DNA of 64,000 nucleotides, from positions 9,839 through 73,838 of the forward strand of contig DASWNP010000030.1 of NCBI GenBank assembly GCA_036399175.1, written 5' to 3'. Below the pieces are notes generated by a model, which saw only the letters and a program-made list of their open reading frames with translations, was not told the DNA's origin and made no database searches. This stretch comes from DASWNP01 sp036399175 (GTDB lineage Bacteria > Acidobacteriota > Blastocatellia > Pyrinomonadales > Pyrinomonadaceae). Numbering within the stretch: the stretch's first letter is position 1; every line of letters begins with the position of its first letter. Shown piece after piece: positions 17,263 to 26,600 of this stretch. Both the position numbers and the translations under genes were made by a program.

Positions 17263-19529
17263 GCACCGACGACATCAAGCGTCTCAACTACTACGAGCGG
17301 CAGTTTCTCGGCGCGAGCGACTTCGAGCAGGAGCAGAGCTATCACATCGAGATGCGCCGACGCCACACCATCGGCCATCACCGCGCCGGAATAGTCGAAG
17401 GGCTCGACATCCGGCAGGATTCCGACTCTAAAATCTGGTCGGTCTCGCCCGGCATGGCCGTCGATGGCTACGGGCGAGAAATCTACGTCTTCGACGCCGA
17501 GCCCTTGAACGTCGAGAGCATCGCCTCGCAGCTTGCGGGCGAAAGCAAGCCCGCGCTGCTCAAGGTCTGGCTCGCCTACAAGCTTGAGCGCACGACGCGG
17601 CCAGCGCCCGGCTATCGCGCCTGCGACGCCGAAGAACAGTTCATGCGCGTACGCGAAACCTTCCGCCTCATCTATCAGGACGACCCGCCCTTCGACCTCC
17701 GACCGACCGGCGACCAGTCAACCGAGAATCCCGACAACCTCAAGGCGTGGCCGCGCGCCTTCGACGATTTGCCGGACAACCCGTCCGTCGCGCGCTGGCC
17801 TGTCTATCTCGGCACGCTCACATGGGACGCTGACCCCGACAACCCTTCGCAGAACGTCGTCAAGTCAGTCTCGAAGACCGACCCGAGAGACGACAAGCGT
17901 CGGCGCTACGTGGCCGTCGTCGCCGAAGAGATAGAAGCGCCCGACAACGGGCTGCTCATACGAGGGCGCAGCCACGAGTCGCCGCTTCCCTCCGACAGCT
18001 ACGGCATGGCCGTCTGGCTCGAAGGCTCGCTCGAAGTCAACAGGCATCTCACCGCCGACAGAGACATGAGCGTGCTCGGAAATGCGGGCATCGGCATCGG
18101 CATGACCGAGCCGCCCGTGCGCCTCCAGATTGGCGGCGGCAAGGATGCTACGCTCGACGGCAAGTCGGGCTTCCTCGTCGTCGGCGCGATAGGCGGCACG
18201 AACCTCGTCTTCGACACCAACGAGTTGATGGCACGCAACAACGGGCAGACCTCCACCCTGCACCTACAGGCCGAAGGCGGCGACCTCGTCGTGCATCAAA
18301 ACAAGGACGAGAAGACCAAGCTCGTCGTCAAAGACGACGGCAAGGTCGGCATCGGCACTCTCAGCCCCAACCGCGCGCTCACGCTCAGGGGCGACGCGGG
18401 GACTTATCTCAACGTCCGGGGCAACAACGGCACGCACGAAGTCCTCGTCGGCGCGGACAACGCCGGCGGCATCCTCTCGACGATGACCGACCATGACCTA
18501 CAGCTGCGCGCCGGAGGCAACAGCACGAAGCTCACGGTTAAAGCCAACGGAAGAATCGGCGTCGGCACGGGCAGCCCCAACCGCCGCGTCACCGTTCACG
18601 GCGAGGACGATACCTACTTGAACGTGCGCGCCAACGACGGCGCGCAGGAAATTCTCATCGGCGCAGACGGCTCGGGCGGTATCGTCTCAACGATGACGAA
18701 TCACGACCTGCAACTGCGCGCCGGAGGCAACAACACGAGGCTCACCGTCAAGGCCAACGGCGATGTCGGCATCGGCACGACTGCGCCCACCGCTCGCCTT
18801 CACGTGCAGGGCAACAGGGCGGGCAATGCCGGAATCGCAGACCACATCGCCCTCATCGAGAACGTCTCCGGCAGCTCGAACGCCGACGTGCTCGCCCTCA
18901 AGGTCGGCAACTCCGACCCGCGAGAGTCGAACAACTACGTCACCTTCTTCAACGGCTCGAACCAGAACATCGGGCGCATCGAGGCACACCCGGACGGAAA
19001 TAGCATTAACTTCGGAACCGTCGGCGGCGACTACGCCGAATGGCTTCAGCGCCTCGACGCGGAAGAGCAGATGGAAGCGGGCGACATCGTCGGTCTCTTC
19101 GCCGGAAAGATTTCCAAAACGACCGGCGGCGCGCATCACCTGATGGTGATTTCCACCCGCCCGATCATCCTCGGCAACATGCCGACGGATGAAACCAGGC
19201 ATCTCTTCGAGCGCGTGGCTTTTCTCGGGCAGGTGGAAATCAAAGTGCGCGGCCTCGTCCGCGCGGGCGACCTTATCGTGCCTTCCGGTCTCGCGGACGG
19301 CTGCGGGATGGCGGTTGCGCCGAAAGATTTATGGCGCGTGGGCGGCGCGTCGTGTGTGGTAGGCCGTGCGTGGCAGGATTCAAACGAAGACGGCGTGCGC
19401 AAAGTCAACGCGCTCGTCGGCCTCCCTGTCAATCACATGGAAGAGTCGCTTCTCGGCGTGCTTCAGTCACAGGCCGAAGAGCTGAGGGCTCTGCGCGCCG
19501 AAGTGGAAAAACTGAAGGCTTCGAGATAG
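17259..19529 (+). CDS. Putative eCIS tail fibre with tandem 70-residue repeats
   Basis: The 756-residue protein begins with the shared module (LNYYERQFLGASDFEQEQSY, then GHHRAGIVEGLDI and SPGMAVDGYGREIYVFD). From residue 274 it has tail-fibre repeats of the GxVGIGTxxPxxRLxV kind; two consecutive copies are exactly 70 residues apart (361, 431, 501). A C-terminal domain (GGDYAEWLQRLDAEEQMEAG, then GQVEIKVRGLVRAGDLIVPS) resembles the ends of phage tail-spike and fibre proteins. The protein finishes in a short coiled coil (EELRALRAEVEKLK), suggesting trimerisation. Start overlaps the previous stop by ATGA. Probably the receptor-binding fibre equivalent to Afp13 by position. Confidence 0.85.
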   Translation: MSTDDIKRLNYYERQFLGASDFEQEQSYHIEMRRRHTIGHHRAGIVEGLDIRQDSDSKIWSVSPGMAVDGYGREIYVFDAEPLNVESIASQLAGESKPALLKVWLAYKLERTTRPAPGYRACDAEEQFMRVRETFRLIYQDDPPFDLRPTGDQSTENPDNLKAWPRAFDDLPDNPSVARWPVYLGTLTWDADPDNPSQNVVKSVSKTDPRDDKRRRYVAVVAEEIEAPDNGLLIRGRSHESPLPSDSYGMAVWLEGSLEVNRHLTADRDMSVLGNAGIGIGMTEPPVRLQIGGGKDATLDGKSGFLVVGAIGGTNLVFDTNELMARNNGQTSTLHLQAEGGDLVVHQNKDEKTKLVVKDDGKVGIGTLSPNRALTLRGDAGTYLNVRGNNGTHEVLVGADNAGGILSTMTDHDLQLRAGGNSTKLTVKANGRIGVGTGSPNRRVTVHGEDDTYLNVRANDGAQEILIGADGSGGIVSTMTNHDLQLRAGGNNTRLTVKANGDVGIGTTAPTARLHVQGNRAGNAGIADHIALIENVSGSSNADVLALKVGNSDPRESNNYVTFFNGSNQNIGRIEAHPDGNSINFGTVGGDYAEWLQRLDAEEQMEAGDIVGLFAGKISKTTGGAHHLMVISTRPIILGNMPTDETRHLFERVAFLGQVEIKVRGLVRAGDLIVPSGLADGCGMAVAPKDLWRVGGASCVVGRAWQDSNEDGVRKVNALVGLPVNHMEESLLGVLQSQAEELRALRAEVEKLKASR
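18339..18758 (+). repeat. Two tandem 210-base repeats inside the fibre gene
   Basis: Codons 361-430 and 431-500 of the fibre gene are two similar units of exactly 70 codons, and a third partial unit starts at codon 501. Shared blocks are TYLNVR, then GGIxSTMTxHDLQLRAGGN and LTVKANG. The regular length suggests unit duplication and possible copy-number variation between strains. Confidence 0.9.
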
Positions 19530-19563
19530 AGCGTCTGGTAGGGAAGAGGCAGGCTGGAGCAGT

Positions 19564-21306
19564 ATGCGTTCAACGGCGGTTCACGTCGAGCGGCTCGACG
19601 CGCGCTACACCATCGCGCGAGCGCAGAGCCACGCCGCCCCATCCATCCGGCGACGCCTCGACCGCATCGCCGCCGAGCTGCTCGCGCCAGAACTCGAACA
19701 ACGCTTCTCGCTCTTCGGCACAGACGACCGCCTCTACTTCATCGAACAGCTCAACGTCGATTGCACGCTCGACATCCGACGCGACGACCGCCGTCTCTCC
19801 GGCGCGTGGGCGCGAGTGTTGCACGAAGACGTGCTGGGCGTCATCAGTCGCGGGGGAAGCGTCGTCGTCGTCTTCCGCGACCGCGCCGAATACCTCGCCG
19901 CCTTCCTCGAAGACCTGCTCGTCGGTCGAGCGTGGGAGCGCTGGTACTTCGATGAGTTCAGACACCTCTCCGCGCGCTCCACCGGACAAATCACTGTTCA
20001 CGTTCTCTCTCAGGATGCAGACGCCGGGCGCGATGCCATGCTTGAGCTGGCGCGTCGCCGCTCGCTCGATGCGCTCCTCGCCGCGCTCGACGACGCCGAA
20101 GCCGAGTCGGTCGTCAGGAGTTGTCTGCTGCCGCCCACCCAGAGCGTCGCGCGCCCGGGCATCTACCCGCACTGGGTCGGCGCGCTGCGCGCACACTCGC
20201 GCGGCGTCGCGCAGAGCTTCGTCCACTCGCGCGACCTCGCGCGGCTCTATCTCTCCCTGCTCGAAGAGCGCCCCGAGCTTGGGCCCGACGCGACGCTGGC
20301 GCGCTTCATCGACGACCTGCTGCGCCTGCGTCGCTCTCTGATGCAGGCGGAGAATCCGCGTCACCTGCTTTCGCAGATAGAAGCGGAGGATGCGGACGCC
20401 CTCTTCGGTCGATTCGGGCACGGCTCGGAGGCCGATTTGCTGCGGACGCTCATGCGCGAGGTCGGAGGGACGGAGACGGCCGGGCTGCTTCGAGACTTGC
20501 AGACGGGCGACGCGCACGCCGAAGCCATGCGCCGGGCTTCGACCGCCTTCGGCGGACTCTTCCTGCTCTGCCCGACTATGCTTGAGCTGAGCCTCGACGA
20601 ATTTCTCGAACGCTCTCCGTATCCCGAGCCCGAGGGCGCGTCGAAGAGCGCATGGCTGCGTTTCGCGCTGGCCCTGCAATGCGTCGGCGCGCGGAACACG
20701 AAGCGCGCGCGCACCGACGCCGGCCTCGCCCTCTTCGCCGGTCTCACGCGCGCACCCACGCCCGCGCAGCTCAACGCTTACGCGCAGACGCTCACGCCCG
20801 ACATGCACAGAGCCTTCCAGCGCGAATTTCTCGCTCACGCGACCCAGCACGCCCGTCGCTTCGCGTACAGCGCAAGCGACGGCGCGGCAACATCCGAGAG
20901 CGAGCCTGCGTCTTTCGTCCGCCTGCTCTTTTCCGGCTCTGACGCGACGGACGAAGCGCCGCTCGCGCGTCTCCTGCTTGTCGATGAAGAGGATGCTGAC
21001 TCGCTATCCCTCGACCAGCCGGCTCTTGAAGCTCTGGAAGCTTGGAGCGCGGCGCTGGCTGCGGTCAGTTCAACTATGCTGCAAGGCTTCGCCGCGAGGC
21101 TCGGAGCGTTTGCCGAGAGCAGCGCCGAATACCTGCACCGAAACTTCATAGAGAACCGCGCCGAGCTTGAGTTCTCCGACGAACGGCTCGTCGTGCGTTT
21201 TCTCACCTGTCCGCTTCAGATGGTTCTCAGGATGGCGGGCTTCGACCATTCCAGTTGGCTCCTGGATTGGCAGAAGCGGCGCGAGCTTGAATTTCAATTC
21301 GACTGA
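19564..21306 (+). CDS. Candidate eCIS tape-measure protein (Afp14 position)
   Basis: A 580-residue protein with GGAG five bases before the ATG. It opens with a strand-helix segment (HVERLDARYTIARAQSH, then IRRRLDRIAAELLAPELEQR) and is otherwise mostly alpha-helical. It ends in a short hydrophobic/aromatic segment (CPLQMVLRMAGFDHSSWLLD). I see no catalytic motif. The position directly before the AAA+ ATPase, and the N-terminal pattern, match the contractile-injection-system tape-measure family (CIS_TMP, Afp14), which sets tube length. Direct sequence support is moderate; the central region is not one I recognise. Confidence 0.55.
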   Translation: MRSTAVHVERLDARYTIARAQSHAAPSIRRRLDRIAAELLAPELEQRFSLFGTDDRLYFIEQLNVDCTLDIRRDDRRLSGAWARVLHEDVLGVISRGGSVVVVFRDRAEYLAAFLEDLLVGRAWERWYFDEFRHLSARSTGQITVHVLSQDADAGRDAMLELARRRSLDALLAALDDAEAESVVRSCLLPPTQSVARPGIYPHWVGALRAHSRGVAQSFVHSRDLARLYLSLLEERPELGPDATLARFIDDLLRLRRSLMQAENPRHLLSQIEAEDADALFGRFGHGSEADLLRTLMREVGGTETAGLLRDLQTGDAHAEAMRRASTAFGGLFLLCPTMLELSLDEFLERSPYPEPEGASKSAWLRFALALQCVGARNTKRARTDAGLALFAGLTRAPTPAQLNAYAQTLTPDMHRAFQREFLAHATQHARRFAYSASDGAATSESEPASFVRLLFSGSDATDEAPLARLLLVDEEDADSLSLDQPALEALEAWSAALAAVSSTMLQGFAARLGAFAESSAEYLHRNFIENRAELEFSDERLVVRFLTCPLQMVLRMAGFDHSSWLLDWQKRRELEFQFD

Positions 21307-21338
21307 AAGCTCCGACCGAATTTCGATTCGACCGAAAG
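21289..21338 (+). repeat. Imperfect 21-base direct repeat across the stop codon of the tape-measure candidate
   Basis: Bases 21289-21309 and 21318-21338 match at 19 of 21 positions (GAATTTCAATTCGACTGAAA against GAATTTCGATTCGACCGAAA). The first copy encodes the last residues and stop. This looks like a recent local duplication with no obvious function. Confidence 0.65.
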
Positions 21339-21354
21339 AGTTTAGACGACGACG

Positions 21355-23637
21355 ATGGCACAGCCTGCATACGCGAACTCGAACGAGCACCTGCGCGACG
21401 AATTGCGTCGGCTCGACTACCTGCTCTGTCAGGCGGTCGCGGAGTTTCGCGCGCGGCAGGGCGAAGACTACGCGGCGGAGTTTCGAGGGCTGTGCATCTC
21501 CGAGGAAGAGATTGACGAGCTGCTCGACGCTTCGAGCCCCGCGCCCGGCTCGAATCGAATCGAAACCTACGCGCGTCTTGCGAGCCTAGGCGCGGAGATT
21601 CAGGAGCGCACCGCACGCAGCCTCGAAGCAGGCGTCGCGCTTCGGCTGCCGCACCTCAGCCGCGTCTTCGCCCTTTCGCCTTTCGAGAAAGACGTGCTGC
21701 TGCTCGCGCTCGCGCCCGAGCTTGATTTGCGCTACCAGAAGCTCTACGCCTACTTGCAGGACGACGTGCTACGCAAACGCCCTTCGGTCGATTTGGCCTT
21801 GCGCCTGCTCTGCGTCACTTCGGACGAACGCATCGCCGCACGCCAGTGCTTCGCCGCCTCGTCGCCGCTTCTCTCGCGCTCGCTCGTCACGCTTCACGAA
21901 GACGCCTCGGAGCGTCCCGTGCCGTTGCTCGGCCAGAGTCTCAAGGTTGACGAACGCATCGTCGAATTCTGCTGCGGCAGCGACCGCTTCGACGCGCGTC
22001 TCTCCGCCGTCTCACCTCGCGCACGGTTCGTCGCGCCCCGACACGCGCTCCGAGATTTGCAACTGCCGCAGAAGACCCTCTCCGCCCTCGAACGCCTCGT
22101 CGAAAAGCATCGACACGTGGACGCCTCTTCACGTCCATTGTCAAATTCCTTCTCAAATTCCTTCTCAAGCTCCTTCTACTGCCTGCTCTACGGCGCGCGC
22201 GGCGCAGGAAAGAAAACGTGCGCCGAAGCCGTCTCTCGCGCGCTCGGTTACGCCGTGCTCACGCTCGACCTGCGCGCCTCTCTCGCGGGCGGCGGCGCAC
22301 ACTTTCAGACCGCCCTGCGCCTCGCCGTCCGCGAAGCCATGCTCTACGGCGCGGCCGCTTACCTCGACGGCTGGCTCGAAGAGACCGGCGACGAAGCGCG
22401 GCGTCTCGGCCTGCTCGAAATACTCGAACGCGAGCTTGAAGATTTCAACGCGCCGGTCTTCTTCGGCAGCCGCTCGGCCTGGGAGCCTCCGCGCGCCGTC
22501 GGGCGCAGGTTCGTGAGTCTCGAAGTGGCTCTGCCGGGCGAGTGCGAGCGGCAGAAGATTTGGCAGACGCGTCTCGACGCGCTGGCAAACACGCGCGGCA
22601 AAGCGAAAGCAGACGGCGAGACCGCGCCGCACGCCGACGAGATTGACGCCTCTTACCTTGCGAGCGCCTTTCGCTTCAACGCCGGGCAGATTGAGCGTGC
22701 GCTCTCAAGCGCCGCCACTCGCGCGTGGCTTCGCGGCGACGAAGGCGAAGAGCCGATTGTGACGATGGAGGACGTGCTGGCGGGCTGTCGCGCCGTCGCC
22801 TCGCAGCAGATAGTCTCTTTTGCGAAGAAGATAGAGCCGCGCCGGAAGTGGAGCGAGCTGGTCTTGCCGAAAGACACTCTGGCGCAGCTCGCGGAGTTTT
22901 GCCAGCAGGCGCGTCATCGCGTGCGCGTCTACGATCTCTGGGGCTTCGGCGAGCGCCTCAGTCTCGGCAAAGGTCTCATCGCGCTCTTCACAGGGCAGAG
23001 CGGCACGGGCAAGACCCTCAGCGCCGAAGTGCTCGCCGGAGAATTGGGGCTCGACCTCTACAGGGTTGACCTCTCGGCGGTCGTCAGCAAGTACATCGGC
23101 GAAACGGAGAAGAACCTGAGCCGCGTCTTCGACGACGCGCAGCAGTCGAGCGCCATCCTCTTCTTCGACGAGGCCGACGCCCTCTTCGGCAAGCGCTCCG
23201 AAGTGAAAGACGCGCACGACCGCTACGCCAACATCGAAGTCAACTACCTGCTCCAGCGCGTCGAAGAGTATGAAGGCGTCATCATCCTCGCCAGCAACAT
23301 GAGCAAGAACATCGACGAAGCCTTCCTGCGCCGGATGCACTACTCAATCGAGTTTCCTTTCCCCGACGAGACGAGCCGCCTGCGTATCTGGCGCGGACTC
23401 TTCCCCGCGCAAGCGCCCGTGGCTTCGGACATCGAGTTCGATTTCCTCGCGCGCAAATTCAAAATCGCGGGCGGCAACATCAAGAACGTCGCGCTCTCGG
23501 CGGCCTTCTTCGCGGCAGCCGACGGCGGCGTTATCAACATGGAGCACGTCGTCCTCGCCCTGCGCCGCGAGTATCAGAAGCTCGGGCGCGTCTGCGAAAA
23601 ACAGGACTTCGAGAAATACTACTCGCTGGTGCGCTAA
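21355..23637 (+). CDS. eCIS AAA+ ATPase (Afp15-like) with two AAA modules
   Basis: A 760-residue protein. The C-terminal AAA+ module is complete: Walker A GQSGTGKT (about residue 546), Walker B ILFFDEADALFG, sensor 1 VIILASNMSKNIDEAFLRRM and arginine-finger region. The N-terminal half has a second, weaker AAA module with a P-loop-like GARGAGKKT near residue 280, but no clear Walker B Glu. A run SNSFSNSFSSSF from a tandem DNA repeat sits just before that P-loop. Afp15-type ATPases are conserved in eCIS operons and are needed for assembly or loading; they are not ClpV. It follows the tape-measure candidate, as in Afp. Confidence 0.92.
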   Translation: MAQPAYANSNEHLRDELRRLDYLLCQAVAEFRARQGEDYAAEFRGLCISEEEIDELLDASSPAPGSNRIETYARLASLGAEIQERTARSLEAGVALRLPHLSRVFALSPFEKDVLLLALAPELDLRYQKLYAYLQDDVLRKRPSVDLALRLLCVTSDERIAARQCFAASSPLLSRSLVTLHEDASERPVPLLGQSLKVDERIVEFCCGSDRFDARLSAVSPRARFVAPRHALRDLQLPQKTLSALERLVEKHRHVDASSRPLSNSFSNSFSSSFYCLLYGARGAGKKTCAEAVSRALGYAVLTLDLRASLAGGGAHFQTALRLAVREAMLYGAAAYLDGWLEETGDEARRLGLLEILERELEDFNAPVFFGSRSAWEPPRAVGRRFVSLEVALPGECERQKIWQTRLDALANTRGKAKADGETAPHADEIDASYLASAFRFNAGQIERALSSAATRAWLRGDEGEEPIVTMEDVLAGCRAVASQQIVSFAKKIEPRRKWSELVLPKDTLAQLAEFCQQARHRVRVYDLWGFGERLSLGKGLIALFTGQSGTGKTLSAEVLAGELGLDLYRVDLSAVVSKYIGETEKNLSRVFDDAQQSSAILFFDEADALFGKRSEVKDAHDRYANIEVNYLLQRVEEYEGVIILASNMSKNIDEAFLRRMHYSIEFPFPDETSRLRIWRGLFPAQAPVASDIEFDFLARKFKIAGGNIKNVALSAAFFAAADGGVINMEHVVLALRREYQKLGRVCEKQDFEKYYSLVR
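22141..22176 (+). repeat. Three tandem 12-base repeats in the AAA+ gene
   Basis: TCAAATTCCTTC occurs twice and then TCAAGCTCCTTC once, in frame, encoding SNSF SNSF SSSF. The AT-rich unit stands out against the GC-rich gene. A copy of the core (AAATTCCTTCTCAA) also lies upstream of the acetyl-CoA synthetase gene near 35205-35219. Confidence 0.85.
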
Positions 23638-23642
23638 CCTCT

Positions 23643-26600
23643 GTGTCCGACTCGAATCACAAAACAACGCCGACCGACGCCGCGAAAGACTCCGCGCACG
23701 TCCAACCGCCCGCGCACGAGTCGCGCCCGACGGGCGCGGGCGTCGCGGGCGAATCTTCATCGGCCATGCGCTTCGTCGCGCGAGCCATGTTGAGCGCGGG
23801 AGGCAACAACCCCGCGTCGCCGCCGGGAAACTACAGCGCGCTCCTCTCGAAGCTTCGCAACTCTTCTTCGTCGCAGTTGAGCGTGCTTCGACATTTGCAG
23901 AACGGCTACGGCAACGCCTACGTCGGTCGGGTGATTCAGCGCAAGGCCGTCGGCTCACGCCCCGCTTCTTCTGCCTCTCGCCAACCGGAGGAAGTTCTCC
24001 CGCTCGTGCCTTCGGGCGACACGGGACGCCCGCTCGAAGCGCGTGAGCGTCTACCTCTGCAATCGAGATTCGGCGATGACCTGGGCGGCGTCAGAGTTCA
24101 TACCGACGCCAATGCCGCCGCCGCCGCCGAGGCTCTCGACGCCGAAGCTTTCACTATCGGTCGTGACATCTATTTCGGCCACGAACGCTTTCAACCCGCG
24201 ACGAGCGAAGGCCGAAAACTGCTGGCGCACGAATTGACCCACGTCCTCCAACAGCGGAAGGGAACGACGCCGCCCTCGCAGCAACTGCTGAGCGAGCCCG
24301 ACAGCGCCGCCGAAAGAGAGGCCGAGCAGGCCAGCAACATAAGCGAAGGATTCAGCCCTTCGTCGCTCACGGCCTCGCCCGCCGCCATCATCCATCGACA
24401 GAATAAGACCCCGGCGCAAACGCCTGCCGCGCCGCAGGGACAGAAGACGGCAGACCCGTCGGCGCAGCCGACCCCCGACCCGTCCAAAGCGCCCGCCGAC
24501 CCGTCCAAGTCGCCGCCGCCCGCGCCCATGTCGCTCGAGCAGGTGGTGACGCTCTACGATGCCTCCATCGCGCAGGTCGAAACCCTACAGCAGCAGTATC
24601 CCGACCTCGGCATCGACCTGCTCTTTTTTGAACTCCAGAATGAGCGCGACGATTTGAAAGCCGACCCTGCCAGGCTGCCCGAAGCGCAGGCGCAGATTAC
24701 GCGTCACGATAGTATTCGCGCCGGAGTGGCGAAAGTCCTGCCGAGCATCGACCTGCTCCGCAAAGGTGATTACCCGGAAGCGCCGAAGGTGACGCTGCTG
24801 GCTCGGCTCGACGAAATTCGCAACGCCTACGTGCAGGCGCTCCACCTCTCACTCTACCCGGCCGCAACCGCCGCCTACAACGAGGCCGACAAGGCCATGC
24901 GCTTCTTCCCTCCCTTTATGAAACTCACGCTCCTCGAACACTGGCTTGAGGAAGTGAAGCAAATCAGGCGCAACTACTATAAGCAGATTGCGAGCGAAGA
25001 GGACGTGAAGAGCGGCAAGTACGAGCAGCTTGAGACGGAGGTTCTGACGGGCAAGGCGCTGGAGGCCGCCTGGCGAATGCTCGAAGAGGCTTACGAGCGT
25101 GATGATGTCGATCCGAAAGCGGCGGCGGAGATCGTAGCCAGGATAGACAAGGGCTTGGAGCAGGCTCCGCTCGGTCTGGAAATCTCCGGCGAGATGGAGA
25201 AAGCCATCCACTTCCAGCAGGTGCTCTACCGGAGCAAGTCGGCCTATCTTCCCGCCGCACAGGTGGCGATGGGTCGCGTCAGCGAATTGATAAAACGACT
25301 CGCCGACGTGCAGGAGAAATTCCTCTCCGGTGATAAGTCGGCCGAAGCCGACTTCCGCAAGCTCACGGGCAGCCCTCAATACAAAGAGTTCTACGCCGAG
25401 TGGAGTCGTTTTATCCAGTTCGGCGAGGTGGCCGTCAATCTCTACATGATTCAGTTGAGCGTGGTGTCGGCGTCGGGCGCTGGAACTGTGGCGAGCGGCG
25501 CGCTCGGACTTGAGACGGGATTCGCGTTGACGGCGGGGAACGTGGCGCGGGTGGGGGGCGTGGCGGTGGCCGAGTCGTTGGCCTTCACGCTGACGACTCG
25601 CGGTATGGGCTACACGGGCGAAGAGGCCAAAGACCTCGGCAAGTTCGGCGGCGACCTCGCCAAAGAAACGGCCTGGAACGCCCTTCTCTTCGGCGGCATG
25701 CGCGGCATCGCACGCCACTTCGCGCTCTCCGGCAAAGCTCTCGGCGAGATGAAAAATCTCGACCCGAAGGAGTTAGCGCGGCTTGAGAAATTACTCAAGT
25801 TGAAAAATATCGGAGCGAACTTCGCTGCGCTTGAGGCTTTCGGACTACTGCGTCACGGCGTCGAGAAAGAGAAGATGATGACCGCCGCCGAAGGCGGACA
25901 GATGACGCTGGAAAATGCCCTCTTCATGGTGGTGCTCGCCATCGCGGGCAAAGCGGGTCGGCCTGTCATCGGGGAATTCAAAGATGCAGAGGCACACTCG
26001 CGCTTCCTCAAAGTTTTCGGGAAAGAGATCGAAGCCCTCCAGACTCGACAGAACAAGCTCGGCGAAAGAGCCGCGAAGTTAATAGAAGAAGGGAACGTGA
26101 CGCAGGAGTCGGCTGGCGAGCTGGTGAAGGAGCGTGCGGCGATTGACGCGGAGATTCGGAAAATCGTCAGCGATGCCACCTCGAAGTTCAAATTCAGCCC
26201 GAAGCATTTCGAGCCGATGCTGGAGCAACTGACCGCGAGCGGCTCGACAGTCGAGTTTGCTCAGTTCATGTCGGAGGCGAAGCTTGAGAACGTCGGCGCT
26301 GAGAGTTACAGCTACGAGTACATGACGGGCGAGCGCGTCAGGAAATTCTATGAGGGGCGCGGCGCGACCGTCGAGGAAATCGACACGGGCGGCGGGCGCG
26401 GTCTGAAAGTCAAAATGGCGGACGGCACATTCACCATCCTGATGGAGCGCCCGCCCGTCAAGCTTGAGAAGGCTCTCATCACCGACCCGAAAGGCGGCGA
26501 GCTTCCGCCCGAAGAGATAGCGGGCGACCTCTTGGCCGAACACAAGAACCTGACGGCCATCAAGAGCACCTTCGCGCAGGAGGGCGTCGTCCTGCATGAA

